Assembly: GCA_013693835.1 (NCBI GenBank)
Contig: CP059260.1
Location: 1,807,683-1,822,826 of the forward strand
Length of the DNA stretch: 15,144 nt
Source of the DNA: Brevundimonas sp.
GTDB lineage: Bacteria > Pseudomonadota > Alphaproteobacteria > Caulobacterales > Caulobacteraceae
Direction: 5' to 3'
Below the pieces are notes generated by a model, which saw nothing but the letters and a program-made list of their open reading frames with translations, made no database searches and had not been told where the DNA came from. Made by a program: the position numbers and the translations under genes. Below are positions 8,021 through 15,144 of this stretch, one piece after another. How positions within the stretch are numbered: the first letter of the stretch is position 1; the number at the start of each line of letters is the position of its first letter.

Positions 8021-8565
8021 ATGGCGATGTTCCATCCCGACTTTGAACTCGGAGGATTGGTCAGTTGGTGATGGCCGTGTTCTAGGTGAATCGGGTGCGA
8101 TCGGTCAGCAACAGTATCGCAACACTCCCCGTTCGCGTGAGTCTCATAGCTGAAGAAGCGGCTGGAGGTCACACCATTGCGAAACACGTTGGCAGGACCG
8201 ATACACAACTGGTGGGTCGGGTGCGGGTTGGCCACGTTTTCGCCTCGGGCCCTGGATTCGGAATGCGGAGAGCCTCAACCTTTCGTAACATTCAATCGGC
8301 AGAGGCACTGGTCAATTCGGTGTTGGCGCAAAATTCGTGCGACGTTCAACTCGTTGCGATGGGGTGGCAAACGAAAGGGTGCTGACCGGCACCTTCACAA
8401 GACCGACCGGACGGGAGGCCATTCGTTGGGCGGCAGGCGTGGCTGGCAACGCCCTTCCGCCGCGGTTGTAGTGCGCGACACATATGCTGTGGTGGTTGTA
8501 ATTCAAATGCACCAAGCCGGGAACAAGGATTCACAGTGATATCCTCATATGCAGGAAATTGGTAA
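8021..8565 (+). pseudogene. M5 tip: CdiA-CT RNase A-like toxin domain (frameshifted)
   Basis: The tip begins right after DPTG (8009-8020). The diagnostic block is LIAEEAAGGHTIAKHVGRTD followed by a TQLVGRVR segment, then ASTFRNIQSAEALVNSVLAQ. The GGHTIxxHVGxT...L..R...(S/T)TF....A pattern matches the bacterial CdiA-CT RNase A-like domain (Pfam RNAse_A_bac), a tRNA- or RNA-cleaving toxin. The C-terminus continues in other frames as RDTYAVVVVIQMHQAGN and GFTVISSYAGNW, ending at TAA 8563-8565; GFxVxTSYP-like ends are usual for this family. At least three frame changes separate these blocks, between about 8050 and 8527. As given it cannot make active toxin. Family assignment is by recalled motif. 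Confidence 0.7.
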
Positions 8566-8567
8566 AC

Positions 8568-8852
8568 ATGATCGTCGATGATATCATATTTTCTAGAATG
8601 TCTCAAGATTTCGATATACTATATAACGATATAGATGAGTTTGCCTCTATTATCTATCGATCTTACGATTTAAATACATTGAATGCTCTTATTGGTGAAA
8701 TAGATTGCATCTTGTCGGAAAAAAGCGATCACGAATTTATCATATATGGATGTCATCCAGGGCCGATATTTTTCCAACTAAAAGACGGGCTGCTAGAGAT
8801 ATTCTCTGTGATATTAGAAACTCAATTGCAATATGATAGATTCTACTTATAA
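8568..8852 (+). CDS. M5 partner: small AT-rich putative immunity protein (intact)
   Basis: ATG 8568 lies two bases after the M5 tip stop and has AGGA at 8553-8556 about eleven bases upstream. A TTG at 8559 is also in frame but overlaps the toxin stop and is poorly placed. The product is 94 residues, acidic, rich in Ile, Asp and Tyr, with no signal peptide or membrane segment (start MIVDDIIFSRMSQDFDILYN). Local base composition is strikingly AT-rich beside the GC-rich core, as is common for transferred immunity genes. I see no lesion, unlike most genes around it. It should neutralise the RNase A-like M5 toxin in the cytoplasm; this is inferred from order alone. It could protect the host even when the toxin is silent, if it is transcribed. 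Confidence 0.65.
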   Translation: MIVDDIIFSRMSQDFDILYNDIDEFASIIYRSYDLNTLNALIGEIDCILSEKSDHEFIIYGCHPGPIFFQLKDGLLEIFSVILETQLQYDRFYL

Positions 8853-8952
8853 TCAATAGCAAAAGTATAACAATTTTCCAGTGCTGATCTCATCAGGCCG
8901 GCAGCCACAAACGTTGCTACTTTGATTTGTGTAAGGTTGGCCGCCTAGGTAT

Positions 8953-9963
8953 CCTGACCAGCGGCGGGGTGGCGACCGACTGGCTGTGGGACGGCGACCG
9001 GCTGGTGGCGGAATACAACGCTGGCGGCACCCTCACCGCCCGCTATCTGCAAGGCACCGGGCCGGATGAACCGTTGGCCCAGATCGCCGGCACCCGCCGC
9101 TGGCTCCTGGGTGATACGCAGGGCTCCATCATCGCCGAAACCGACACCGCCGGGGCCCTGGTCGGCAATGCCATCACCTACGACCCTATGGCCAGCCCGC
9201 CAGCTGGACCGGCCCCAGGTTCGGCTACACCGGCCAGATGCGCCTGACCTCAGCGGTGCCCCTGTGGCACTATAAGGCTCGCGCCTATGACCCCAGGATC
9301 GGCCGGTTCCTGCAGACCGACCCGATTGGCTATGAGGACAGCCTGAACCTGTATGCCTACGTGGGAATGATCCGGTCAATATGACCGATCCGACGAGGAT
9401 GAAGTTCATGGACGGGTGGGGCGATTTCGAAATCGGCGGCGGCCACATCTTTGATGATACCGGGGCAGCAACGGCTGATCCGGCTGCATTGGCGGAGGCT
9501 TTTAGCCGGGCGAAGAGCGTCGCCCCTGTCGCTGGTGGGCTTGCGGCCGCAGACGGTCCGGTGCCAGCTGGAGACATCGTTGGGGTTGCTCTTATGGCCT
9601 GCTTAGCTGTTGGTGCCGACACATGCTTTGACGCTGTCATGAACGCAAATCCGGGTGTTAGAGGTGCGATTGTTCTCACAGCTATTACATTAGAAGTTCA
9701 CGGAAATTCATACCGCTCAAATAGGCCAACGTGGCTGTATGAACTTCGAGGACTTCGTGATGGCCAGACGTTGAAATATGGGATATATCTCTACCTGTAC
9801 CACAGGCTCGTTACCCAGGCTGGGTGTATTCAGTTGAAAATTGAAATGGTACCCGATTAGGCAATATGAAACCCGGGCCATAGCACGCGGAGCAGAAAGA
9901 GCCTACTGTGGACAACATGTGGCTCGCTATGGAGATCTTCCCGTTTTGAGTGTGTATTGCTGA
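8953..9963 (+). pseudogene. M6: Rhs type A core fragment with GIY-YIG-like tip related to M4 (frameshifted; DPTR variant)
   Basis: Core begins near 8953 ([20 protein letters not shown]) and runs to [10 protein letters not shown] and [14 protein letters not shown]. One base is missing at the CCC run 9184-9186 and one at about 9364 (GTGGGAATGAT, where other copies have GGGCAATGAT or GGGAACGAC). The core ends DPTR (AGG at 9396-9398) where other modules have DPTG. The tip is clearly homologous to M4: [19 protein letters not shown], an Ala-rich pretoxin with PAGDIVGVALMACLAVGA, then PTWLYELRGLRDG and LKYGI. Two more shifts follow, near 9785-9788 and 9826-9846. Coding ends with PIRQYETRAIARGAERAYC and GDLPVLSVYC at TGA 9961-9963. 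The KYGI, Arg and Glu positions parallel M4 and suggest a GIY-YIG-like nuclease. Confidence 0.75.
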
Positions 9964-9964
9964 A

Positions 9965-10333
9965 ATGATTATCGCAATTCAGGATTTGGGGGCGAATTGA
10001 CGATTGAAGATTCAAGAATGTTGAAATTAGTCGAGCAAGAACTTAATACACTTGAAGACTCCAACAGAATACTGCTGAATCCAGAAATAATTTTGGTTAT
10101 AAATTTGATTATAATTCCACCTCATATTGGCAAAATTCCAAACGGAATAATTTTTAGAAAATCAAGCAAAGAATACTGGACTACATACAGCGGAATATGA
10201 CCAGTATATAAAATTAGGTCGGGATGATAAGCTTGTTATGATGAAAAATTACATATTGGCTGCGATTAAGCAACTGCCTGAAGGCAAGATTAATCAAGAT
10301 TCTTTGGAAAAGATAATCTCACAACTAAATTGA
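9965..10333 (+). pseudogene. M6 partner: AT-rich putative immunity gene (two frameshifts)
   Basis: ATG 9965 follows the M6 tip stop by one base (MIIAIQDLGAN), with no strong ribosome site. The frame shifts near 9985-9997 into a segment of about 67 residues (MLKLVEQELNTLEDSNRILL, then an Ile-rich stretch). It shifts again near 10190, where coding continues as AEYDQYIKLGRDDKLVMMKN and LPEGKINQDSLEKIIS to TGA 10331-10333. Rejoined it is about 122 residues, with no signal peptide and low GC. The family is not recognised. It is unrelated by eye to the M4 partner although the two toxins are homologous. Assignment as immunity gene rests on position and size. Confidence 0.6.
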
Positions 10334-10350
10334 ATGCATTCATCCGCGCG

Positions 10351-11937
10351 CATGAACCCGGCGGCCTATGGCAGTCTTCCCGCCAGCGCCTGCACGCAAG
10401 GCACCGCCGGATCGCATGGCCGGACCGGATCAGTCTGAACGGCTACGATGCCGCTGACCGTGTCACCACGATCCAGATGGGCGTGGGCACCGCCGATGTC
10501 ATCACCGAACGCACCCAGGCCCATACCCCGAACGGCCAGATTGACTGGGTGGAGGACGCCAAGGGCAACCGCAACGACTATACCTATGACGGCTATGACC
10601 GGCTGGTGCAGATCAACTTCCCGGTGACCACGGTCGGGGCGCATACAGCCAGCAGCACGGACTATGAGACCTATACGCTGGACGCCAATGGCAACCGCAC
10701 GGGCTTACGTCTGCGCGATGGCCAGAGCATCGCCTATACCTATGACGCCTTGAACCGGCAGACGGTGATGACGGTGCCGGACGGCACCAATCCGCCCACA
10801 ACCGACAACGATGTGTTCACCAGCTATGACCTGCTGAACCGCCGCCTCTCGGCCCGCTACAGCAACGCCACGACGGGGCCGGGGATCACCTGGACCTGGG
10901 ATGCCCTGGGCCGTCAGCTGACGGAGACGTCTTACGGCGCACCCTGACCTCCAGCTGGGATCTGGCCGGGCGGCGGTTGTCGTTGCAGTGGCCCGATGCG
11001 GTCTCGGCGACCTTCGGCTGGGATCTGCTTGACCGGATGACCACGGCGGGCGATGGCACCAGCCAGGCGGGCTTTACCTATGACAACCTGGGCCGCCGGA
11101 CCCAGCTCTCGCGCACGGGTGCGGCCACGACCAGCTGGAGCTATGTCGCCAACAGCCGCAACTACTCGCTGATGCAGGACCTGTCGGGCACGGCCAATGA
11201 CGTGACCTATGCGCTCAGCTTTAAGCCGGCGGGTCAGGTGATTAGCCGGGATGTGTCCAACAGCGCCTATCAGTTCCCGATGGTGGCGGCCCCGAACACG
11301 GCCTATGTGCCCGATGGCCTGAACCAGTATGACAGTGTGGGCGGAACCGCCTTCACCCACGATGCGCGGGGCAATCTGACCAGTGATGGCACCCGCACCT
11401 ATACCTATGATCCGCTCAATCGCCTGACCGGCATTACGGGTGGCGGGGCCTCGGTCACCCTGGCCTATGACCCGCTGGGGCGGCTGAAGACCCTGACCGA
11501 TGGCGGTACGGCCAGCGACTGGCTGTGGGACGGCGACCGGCTGGTGGGGGAATACAACGCTGGCGGCACCTGACCGCCCGCCATCTGCACGGCACCGGGC
11601 CGGATGAACCCTTGGCCCAGATCGCCGGCACAAGGCGCCGGGTCCTGGGTGATACGCAAGGGTCGATCATCGCCGAGACCGACACCGGCGGGGCGCGGGT
11701 CGGCAGCGCCATCACCTACGACCCCTATGGCCAGCCGGGCAGCTGGACCGGCCCCGCTTCGGCTACACCGGCCAGATGCGCCTCACCGCCACCGTGCCCC
11801 TGTGGCACTACAAGGCCCGCGCCTATGACCCCTGCATAGGGCGGTTCCTGCAGACAGACCCGATTGGCTATGAGGACAGCCTGAACCTGTATGCCTATGT
11901 CGGGAATGATCCGGTCAATCTGGCAGATCCGACGGGG
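10351..11937 (+). pseudogene. M7: longest Rhs type A core fragment (about five frameshifts)
   Basis: The fragment begins about 10351 with NPAAYGSLPASACTQGTAGS, then after a one-base loss near 10405-10412 continues PDRISLNGYDAADRV. It spans the same YD repeats as M5, through to [20 protein letters not shown] and DPTG (11926-11937). Further single-base losses are visible after YGAP (stop at 10945-10947, same place as M5), at GGCACCTGACC (about 11568-11573), and in the C-run 11750-11754. Everything between 10977 and 11573 is open in one frame. There is no upstream start with a ribosome site, and the true N-terminal part of an Rhs protein (secretion and N-plug regions) is absent. Confidence 0.85.
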
Positions 11938-12491
11938 CGAGCCGCCTGCTGTGATCTCGGGCAGATTGTGCGCGATGCAAGGGAGACACTTTTGGCCCCT
12001 CAGCAGCAGAAGTAGCAGCGAGGGGCGGCACAGGGGAGGAGATTGCGCAAGCTACGTGGGACGATGGGGTTCGCGACCTTGCCGCGAGATCTGCAACCTT
12101 CGCCGTGCTAGTCCTTTCTGCAGTAGTAGCACTCCCATTGGCACTGCCCACCGCCCTGAAGCAAGTGCCCCCGCGACAGGCGCCTCCCTTGGTGCTCGCG
12201 AGGCAAATTCACTCCATGCTGGATCCGATTGCTCAAAGTAGACGAACCACTGCAGTAGTGGAAACGGCTCAAGGCGGTCGATATGTAGCTTCTAGTGAGC
12301 CCAGCCTTTCTGTTGCCCAGCGTGGCGCATTGAGGTCAGGAGAGACGGCTGCTAGTGGAAGCGGACATGCAGAGGTAACAGCGGTCCGTGCTGCCCGTGC
12401 TGCAGGAGAACGTCCAGTAGAAGTCGCTGCATCCCGACCTATCTGCCCTGCGTGTCAAGCTGTTCTTCGCTCTTGGGGCGTGAGGTTTTAG
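11938..12491 (+). pseudogene. M7 tip: deaminase-fold toxin domain with HAE and PxCxxC motifs
   Basis: After DPTG the tip reads [18 protein letters not shown]. One base is lost near 11988-11996, and from there to TAG 12489-12491 it is uninterrupted. It includes EEIAQATWDDGVRDLAARSA, a hydrophobic segment (FAVLVLSAVVALPLALPTA, near 12099-12155) likely used in membrane passage, a Pro-rich linker, and a C-terminal domain of about 80 residues. That domain has SGSGHAEVTAVRAARAAGE (His codon 12366, Glu codon 12372) and SRPICPACQAVLRSWGVRF (Cys codons 12444 and 12453). HAE plus PxCxxC is the zinc and proton-shuttle signature of the cytidine-deaminase-like superfamily, which includes bacterial toxins that edit DNA, RNA or free nucleosides. 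The deaminase part is undamaged. Which substrate it edits cannot be told from the sequence. Confidence 0.8.
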
Positions 12492-12492
12492 T

Positions 12493-12969
12493 ATGATAGA
12501 GAATGTGGTGGGCGCCTACGAGCACACAAAGAAAATATCGAAATCATTTTCGACACCCAAGTCAATTACATTATGTCTTGGGTGTGGAACAGAGGTATTC
12601 AAGTCGGCATCCCAAGTATATCCCGATAAATACCTCAAAATGAAAGAAGTTGGAAGTCAGATCGAATCACACTTACTCGGACATTCATTGTCTGCAAAAT
12701 ATGTAGACGCTTTATCCAACATCGCCGTGAATTCAAATATTTTCGCCGAATCAGTATTATATAGCATTTCCGTTTATTTAGTATCAAACATATATGGAAG
12801 TGTTAACACCAGATTGTTATATTGTGCCGATCAATACTTAACATACATTTCCGAAATTGAGAATATTGATACGCGTATTGAAGTTCATTCATATATGAAA
12901 ATATTGAATTCAGAAATAGATTATAATGACGCCGAAGTCGCAATATCAATCAATCTGATTGACCTATAA
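12493..12969 (+). CDS. M7 partner: putative immunity protein to the deaminase toxin (intact)
   Basis: ATG 12493 is one base after the deaminase stop. TGAGG at 12481-12485, inside the last toxin codons, gives a plausible ribosome site seven bases away, so the two genes look coupled. The product is 158 residues and AT-rich in codon use. It is probably cytoplasmic, with no signal peptide, and has a CLGCG pair near residue 31 and a largely helical-looking middle (SLSAKYVDALSNIAVNSNIF). I do not recognise the family. The last few codons, ending at TAA 12967-12969, are formed by the start of the type B core of M8 (from about 12957), so the native C-terminus has probably been replaced by a few residues. 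It is one of only two partner genes with no visible frame damage. Confidence 0.65.
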   Translation: MIENVVGAYEHTKKISKSFSTPKSITLCLGCGTEVFKSASQVYPDKYLKMKEVGSQIESHLLGHSLSAKYVDALSNIAVNSNIFAESVLYSISVYLVSNIYGSVNTRLLYCADQYLTYISEIENIDTRIEVHSYMKILNSEIDYNDAEVAISINLIDL

Positions 12970-13372
12970 CCTCAACGGCAACATGACCTCAGACGGGGTC
13001 AATACCTACAGCTGGACCTTCGGCAACCGCATGAGCGGGGCGAGCGGCAGCTTCGGCACCGCCACCTATGCCTATGACGCCGACAACCGCCGGACCCGAA
13101 AGACCGTCAATGGCACGGTGACGCGGTATCTGTGGTCCGGGGCCGATGAGCTGGGGACTATAATGCCAGTGGCGGTCTGATCCGGCGGTTTGTGCCCACG
13201 GGCACGGGCACGATGGATGACCGGCTGGCGGCGGTGGATGCGGCGGGCACCGTGCGCTGGTTCCACACTGACCACCAGGGCAGCGTCATCGCCATGTCCC
13301 TGAACAACGGCCAGACGATCGGCACCGCCAACTACAGCCCCTATGGCGAGTTCGGCGGCGGCATCAGCGGCC
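12957..13372 (+). repeat. Type B core repeat, copy 1 (copy 2 at 14722-15144)
   Basis: The two segments align over about 415 bases from the same first motif (ACCTATAACC) to the GGC...AGCGGCCCCCGG region, with scattered third-position changes. They are direct repeats and potential sites of recombination that would delete the M8 tip and partner between them. Confidence 0.8.
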
Positions 13373-14083
13373 CCCGGCTGGCAGCTATTTTGGCTATACC
13401 GGCCGTCTGTGGGACCCCGAAACCGGCCTCTACCAATACCGGGCCCGCTACTACTCCCGGAGGCTCGGCGTGTTCCTGTCCACCGACCCCATTGGCACCA
13501 AGGACGACCCGAACCTCTACCTCTACGTCGGCCTGGACCCGGTCAATGCGACCGATCCGACGGGGAGGAAGCAGCATGTATGTATGGTCAGAGTCAGTGC
13601 GGGGCGAGAGCGATCACCGCAGAAGATCAGCGGGTGCAGCGGGGATAGTTCGCTTCTTGGGCAATCTTGCTGAAGCAGGATCAATGCTTGTTCCGGTCGA
13701 AGGTGCTACGATTCGAGCTGCGAATGCCGCGTTCGGGCTGTTCAATCTCCCCTTGCCAGAGCTGTTGCTGCGCGTGTCGGCGTAAGATTTGGAACACGCT
13801 TTCAACGAGTTGTGAATGAAATGGATCGCGTGCAGAACATCATTAGAAACAATGCTCGTCGCGATGATTTTCTAGGGGTTATGAGGAAAACAGAGGCCAG
13901 AGTACCGGTTTCGACCACATAACGGAGATGCGGAACAGCGTGCGTGGGCTTGAGAATGCTACCGCCCGGCTTGATGAAGCCATTGCTCGCGGCACTATGA
14001 ACACTGAGCAAACTGCGGCGGCACAAGCGTCGCGTGATGCGGCTCAGCAGACTTTGAGAGAGATGCGCAGGGTATTACAATGA
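12957..14083 (+). pseudogene. M8: Rhs type B core fragment with Ntox28-like tip (several frameshifts)
   Basis: A different core lineage starts abruptly near 12957: TYNLNGNMTSDGVNTYSW, YAYDADNRRTRKTVNG, WFHTDHQGSVIAMSLNNG, YSPYGEFGGG, then YTGRLWDPETGLYQYRAR, LGVFLSTDPIGTKDD and DPTG (13554-13565). One base is lost near 13151 and one near 13372-13380. The tip changes frame at about 13566 into a segment with FLGNLAEAGSMLVPVEGA. It changes again near 13760 (VGVRFGTRFQRVVNEMDRVQ), and at about 13893 into the final segment STGFDHITEMRNSVRGLENA, which ends REMRRVLQ at TGA 14081-14083. FDHxxEMRxxxxGLxNxxxxLxxxI with a helical tail matches my recollection of polymorphic toxin type 28 (Ntox28), a proposed nuclease. 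There is no start codon before the core. Confidence 0.75.
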
Positions 14084-14528
14084 AAACAGACTATAAATTT
14101 GAATTAAGTTCTAAAGATAGAGAGCGCATTCTAGCAGCTTTATATCGACTATCCGGGACGATAGAGATATGCCACTTCCGTCCGAAGTGTATGATGAGGC
14201 CGTGCGTCTCGTAGCTGACGACGATGAAGAAATCGCATGGCGTGCTATTATCGCTTTCGGGCTGGTAAGGCCTACGCCATCAATTTTGAATGAATTGATC
14301 GCGGCCGCAATGCGTTGGCTACATGTCGAACAGTTCGTCGGTTTGGCGGCCCTGGATAGCATTGCTCGTTTGATCGGGACGAATTCTCTAAACCAAGTGG
14401 AGAAGAACCAAGCAATTGCGAAAGTGAACCAACTTGAAGGAGTTGACTCTCGCTGGCTCATTCAATTTAACCGTATGGCTAAGGGTCAGGTTCCCTATAG
14501 AGAATTTGTAGCATCGGTTGGAACCTGA
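14080..14528 (+). pseudogene. M8 partner: putative immunity gene (one frameshift)
   Basis: ATG 14080 overlaps the M8 tip stop (ATGA) and has AGGG at 14069-14072 seven bases upstream, a coupled toxin-immunity layout. It starts MKTDYKFELSSKDRERILAA. A one-base loss near 14150-14158 changes the frame, after which it is open as RDDRDMPLPSEVYDEAVRLV and further to TGA 14526-14528, about 149 residues when rejoined. An internal ATG at 14169 would give a 119-residue product. The middle (DDDEEIAWRAIIAFGLVRPT, then LNELIAAAMRWLHVEQFVGL) looks like paired amphipathic helices of the HEAT type. There is no signal peptide, so it is probably cytoplasmic. The family is not recognised. Confidence 0.6.
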
Positions 14529-14538
14529 AGTTGCCCTT

Positions 14539-14556
14539 GAGGAGGTCGTCCTCTTT
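14539..14556 (+). terminator. Weak hairpin after the M8 partner gene
   Basis: GAGGA at 14539-14543 pairs with TCCTC at 14549-14553 over a five-base loop and is followed by TTT. The five-pair stem and short T-run make this a marginal intrinsic terminator. Confidence 0.3.
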
Positions 14557-14717
14557 CCCCTCTCCACTCTGTTTCCGTCCGTCTTCAGCCGCAGGCAAAT
14601 AATCTCCGATTCCATAGCACACATGACGCACGGCCCGCACCTTTTAATGGATTGAAATATAAGGAACAATAATGGCTGACATGGGGGCGCGCACACTCTT
14701 TTAGGGCACCAGGCGCA
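14557..14717. other. Spacer between M8 partner and M9 core
   Basis: About 160 bases with no convincing gene. It has a pyrimidine-rich start and a short AT-rich patch near 14650-14670. Type B core begins abruptly just after it. Confidence 0.3.
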
Positions 14718-15144
14718 GCTGCACCTATAACCCCAACGGCAGCATGACGTCGGACGGGACCAATACCTACACCTGGACCTTCGGCAACCGGATGAGCGGG
14801 GCGAGCGGCAGCTTCGGCACGGCCTCTTACGCCTATGACGCCGACAACCGCCGGACCCGCAAGACCGTCAATGGCACCACGACCCGCTATCTGTGGTCGG
14901 GGTCCGATGAGCTGGGGGACTATAACGCCAGTGGCGGCCTGATCCGCCGCTTCATCCCCACCGGCACCGGCACGATGGATGACCGGCTGGCGGTGGTCGA
15001 TAGCGCCGGCACCGTCGCCTGGTTCCACACCGACCACCAGGGATCGGTCATCGCCATGTCCCTGAACAATGGCCAGACGATCGGCACCGCCAACTACAGC
15101 CCCTATGGCGAGTTCGGTGATGGCGTCAGTGGCCCCCGGCGGGC
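14718..15144 (+). CDS. M9: Rhs type B core fragment running off the right edge
   Basis: From about 14722 the sequence is type B Rhs core: TYNPNGSMTSDGTNTYTW, FGNRMSGASGSFGTASYAYD, DELGDYNASGGLIRRFIPTG, WFHTDHQGSVIAMSLNNG and YSPYGEFG. It is open without interruption to the end of the window. The upstream in-frame stop is TAG 14702-14704 and the only early start is an internal ATG at 14744 in the repeat itself, with no convincing ribosome site, so this is another 5'-truncated module. It starts at the same core position as M8 (ACCTATAACC). Here the G-run at about 14917-14921 is complete, whereas M8 lacks one G, so the intact frame can be read directly. Tip and partner must lie to the right of the window. 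Confidence 0.8.

Noticed and set aside
9999..10200. The AT-rich region 9965-10333 as a transposon or phage fragment
   Set aside because: It has no transposase motif or terminal inverted repeats, and its position, size and coding pattern fit a partner gene of M6.
745..14461. Long minus-strand frames throughout, for example 3166-3885, 6728-7441, 8945-9679 and 10932-11633
   Set aside because: They are mirror images of GC-rich Rhs core or tips in other frames, full of Ala, Gly and Arg with no domain signature, and they recur wherever the core recurs.
522..15144. Repeated blocks as a CRISPR array or tandem satellite
   Set aside because: The repeats are hundreds of bases long, code for Rhs core, and are separated by gene-sized unique segments; there is no short regular repeat-spacer structure.

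Overview
This window looks like a piece of an alphaproteobacterial chromosome, inferred from the GC-rich coding, the style of the Rhs core and the aldehyde dehydrogenase; the lineage call is soft. Everything supportable is on the plus strand. The left edge holds the 3' end of an aldehyde dehydrogenase gene. It is followed by what looks like the 3' half of a tRNA with no 5' half. The remaining ~14.6 kb is an accessory array built from repeated 3' ends of rhs genes.

I read the array as nine consecutive modules (M1-M9). M1-M8 are each built the same way: a 5'-truncated, GC-rich Rhs core fragment ending at the DPTG motif, then a unique C-terminal toxin tip, then a small, usually more AT-rich, gene placed like an immunity gene. 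M9 runs off the right edge while still in the core. M1 (522-1727): metzincin-like metalloprotease tip (HExxHxxGxxH) with a lipoprotein partner. M2 (1816-3287): tip resembling JAB/JAMM peptidases, lipoprotein partner. M3 (3283-4673): unassigned tip, WDPIGV-type partner. M4 (4865-6377) and M6 (8953-10333): closely related GIY-YIG-like tips with unrelated partners. M5 (6486-8852): CdiA-CT RNase A-like tip and a small intact partner. M7 (10351-12969): cytidine-deaminase-fold tip with HAE and PxCxxC, and an intact partner. M8 (12957-14528): Ntox28-like tip and a frameshifted partner. M9 (14718 to the right edge): core only.

Two core lineages are present. M1-M7 carry type A, with the 3' signature [10 protein letters not shown] / [15 protein letters not shown]8-M9 carry type B, with YSPYGEFG / LGVFLSTDPIGTKDD. 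No module has an Rhs N-terminus, and most lack any plausible start. This matches the known arrangement of silent orphan rhsCT/rhsI (or cdi, maf) cassettes that can be recombined through the shared core onto an expressed full-length gene. That gene is not in the window.

Almost every rhs fragment and most partner genes are broken by single-base indels. By hand count these are mostly minus-one, and several recur at the same homopolymers in different modules. They may be real decay of unexpressed cassettes, lesions spread by gene conversion, or uncorrected long-read sequencing errors. The sequence alone cannot decide, so 'pseudogene' here means 'not open as given'.
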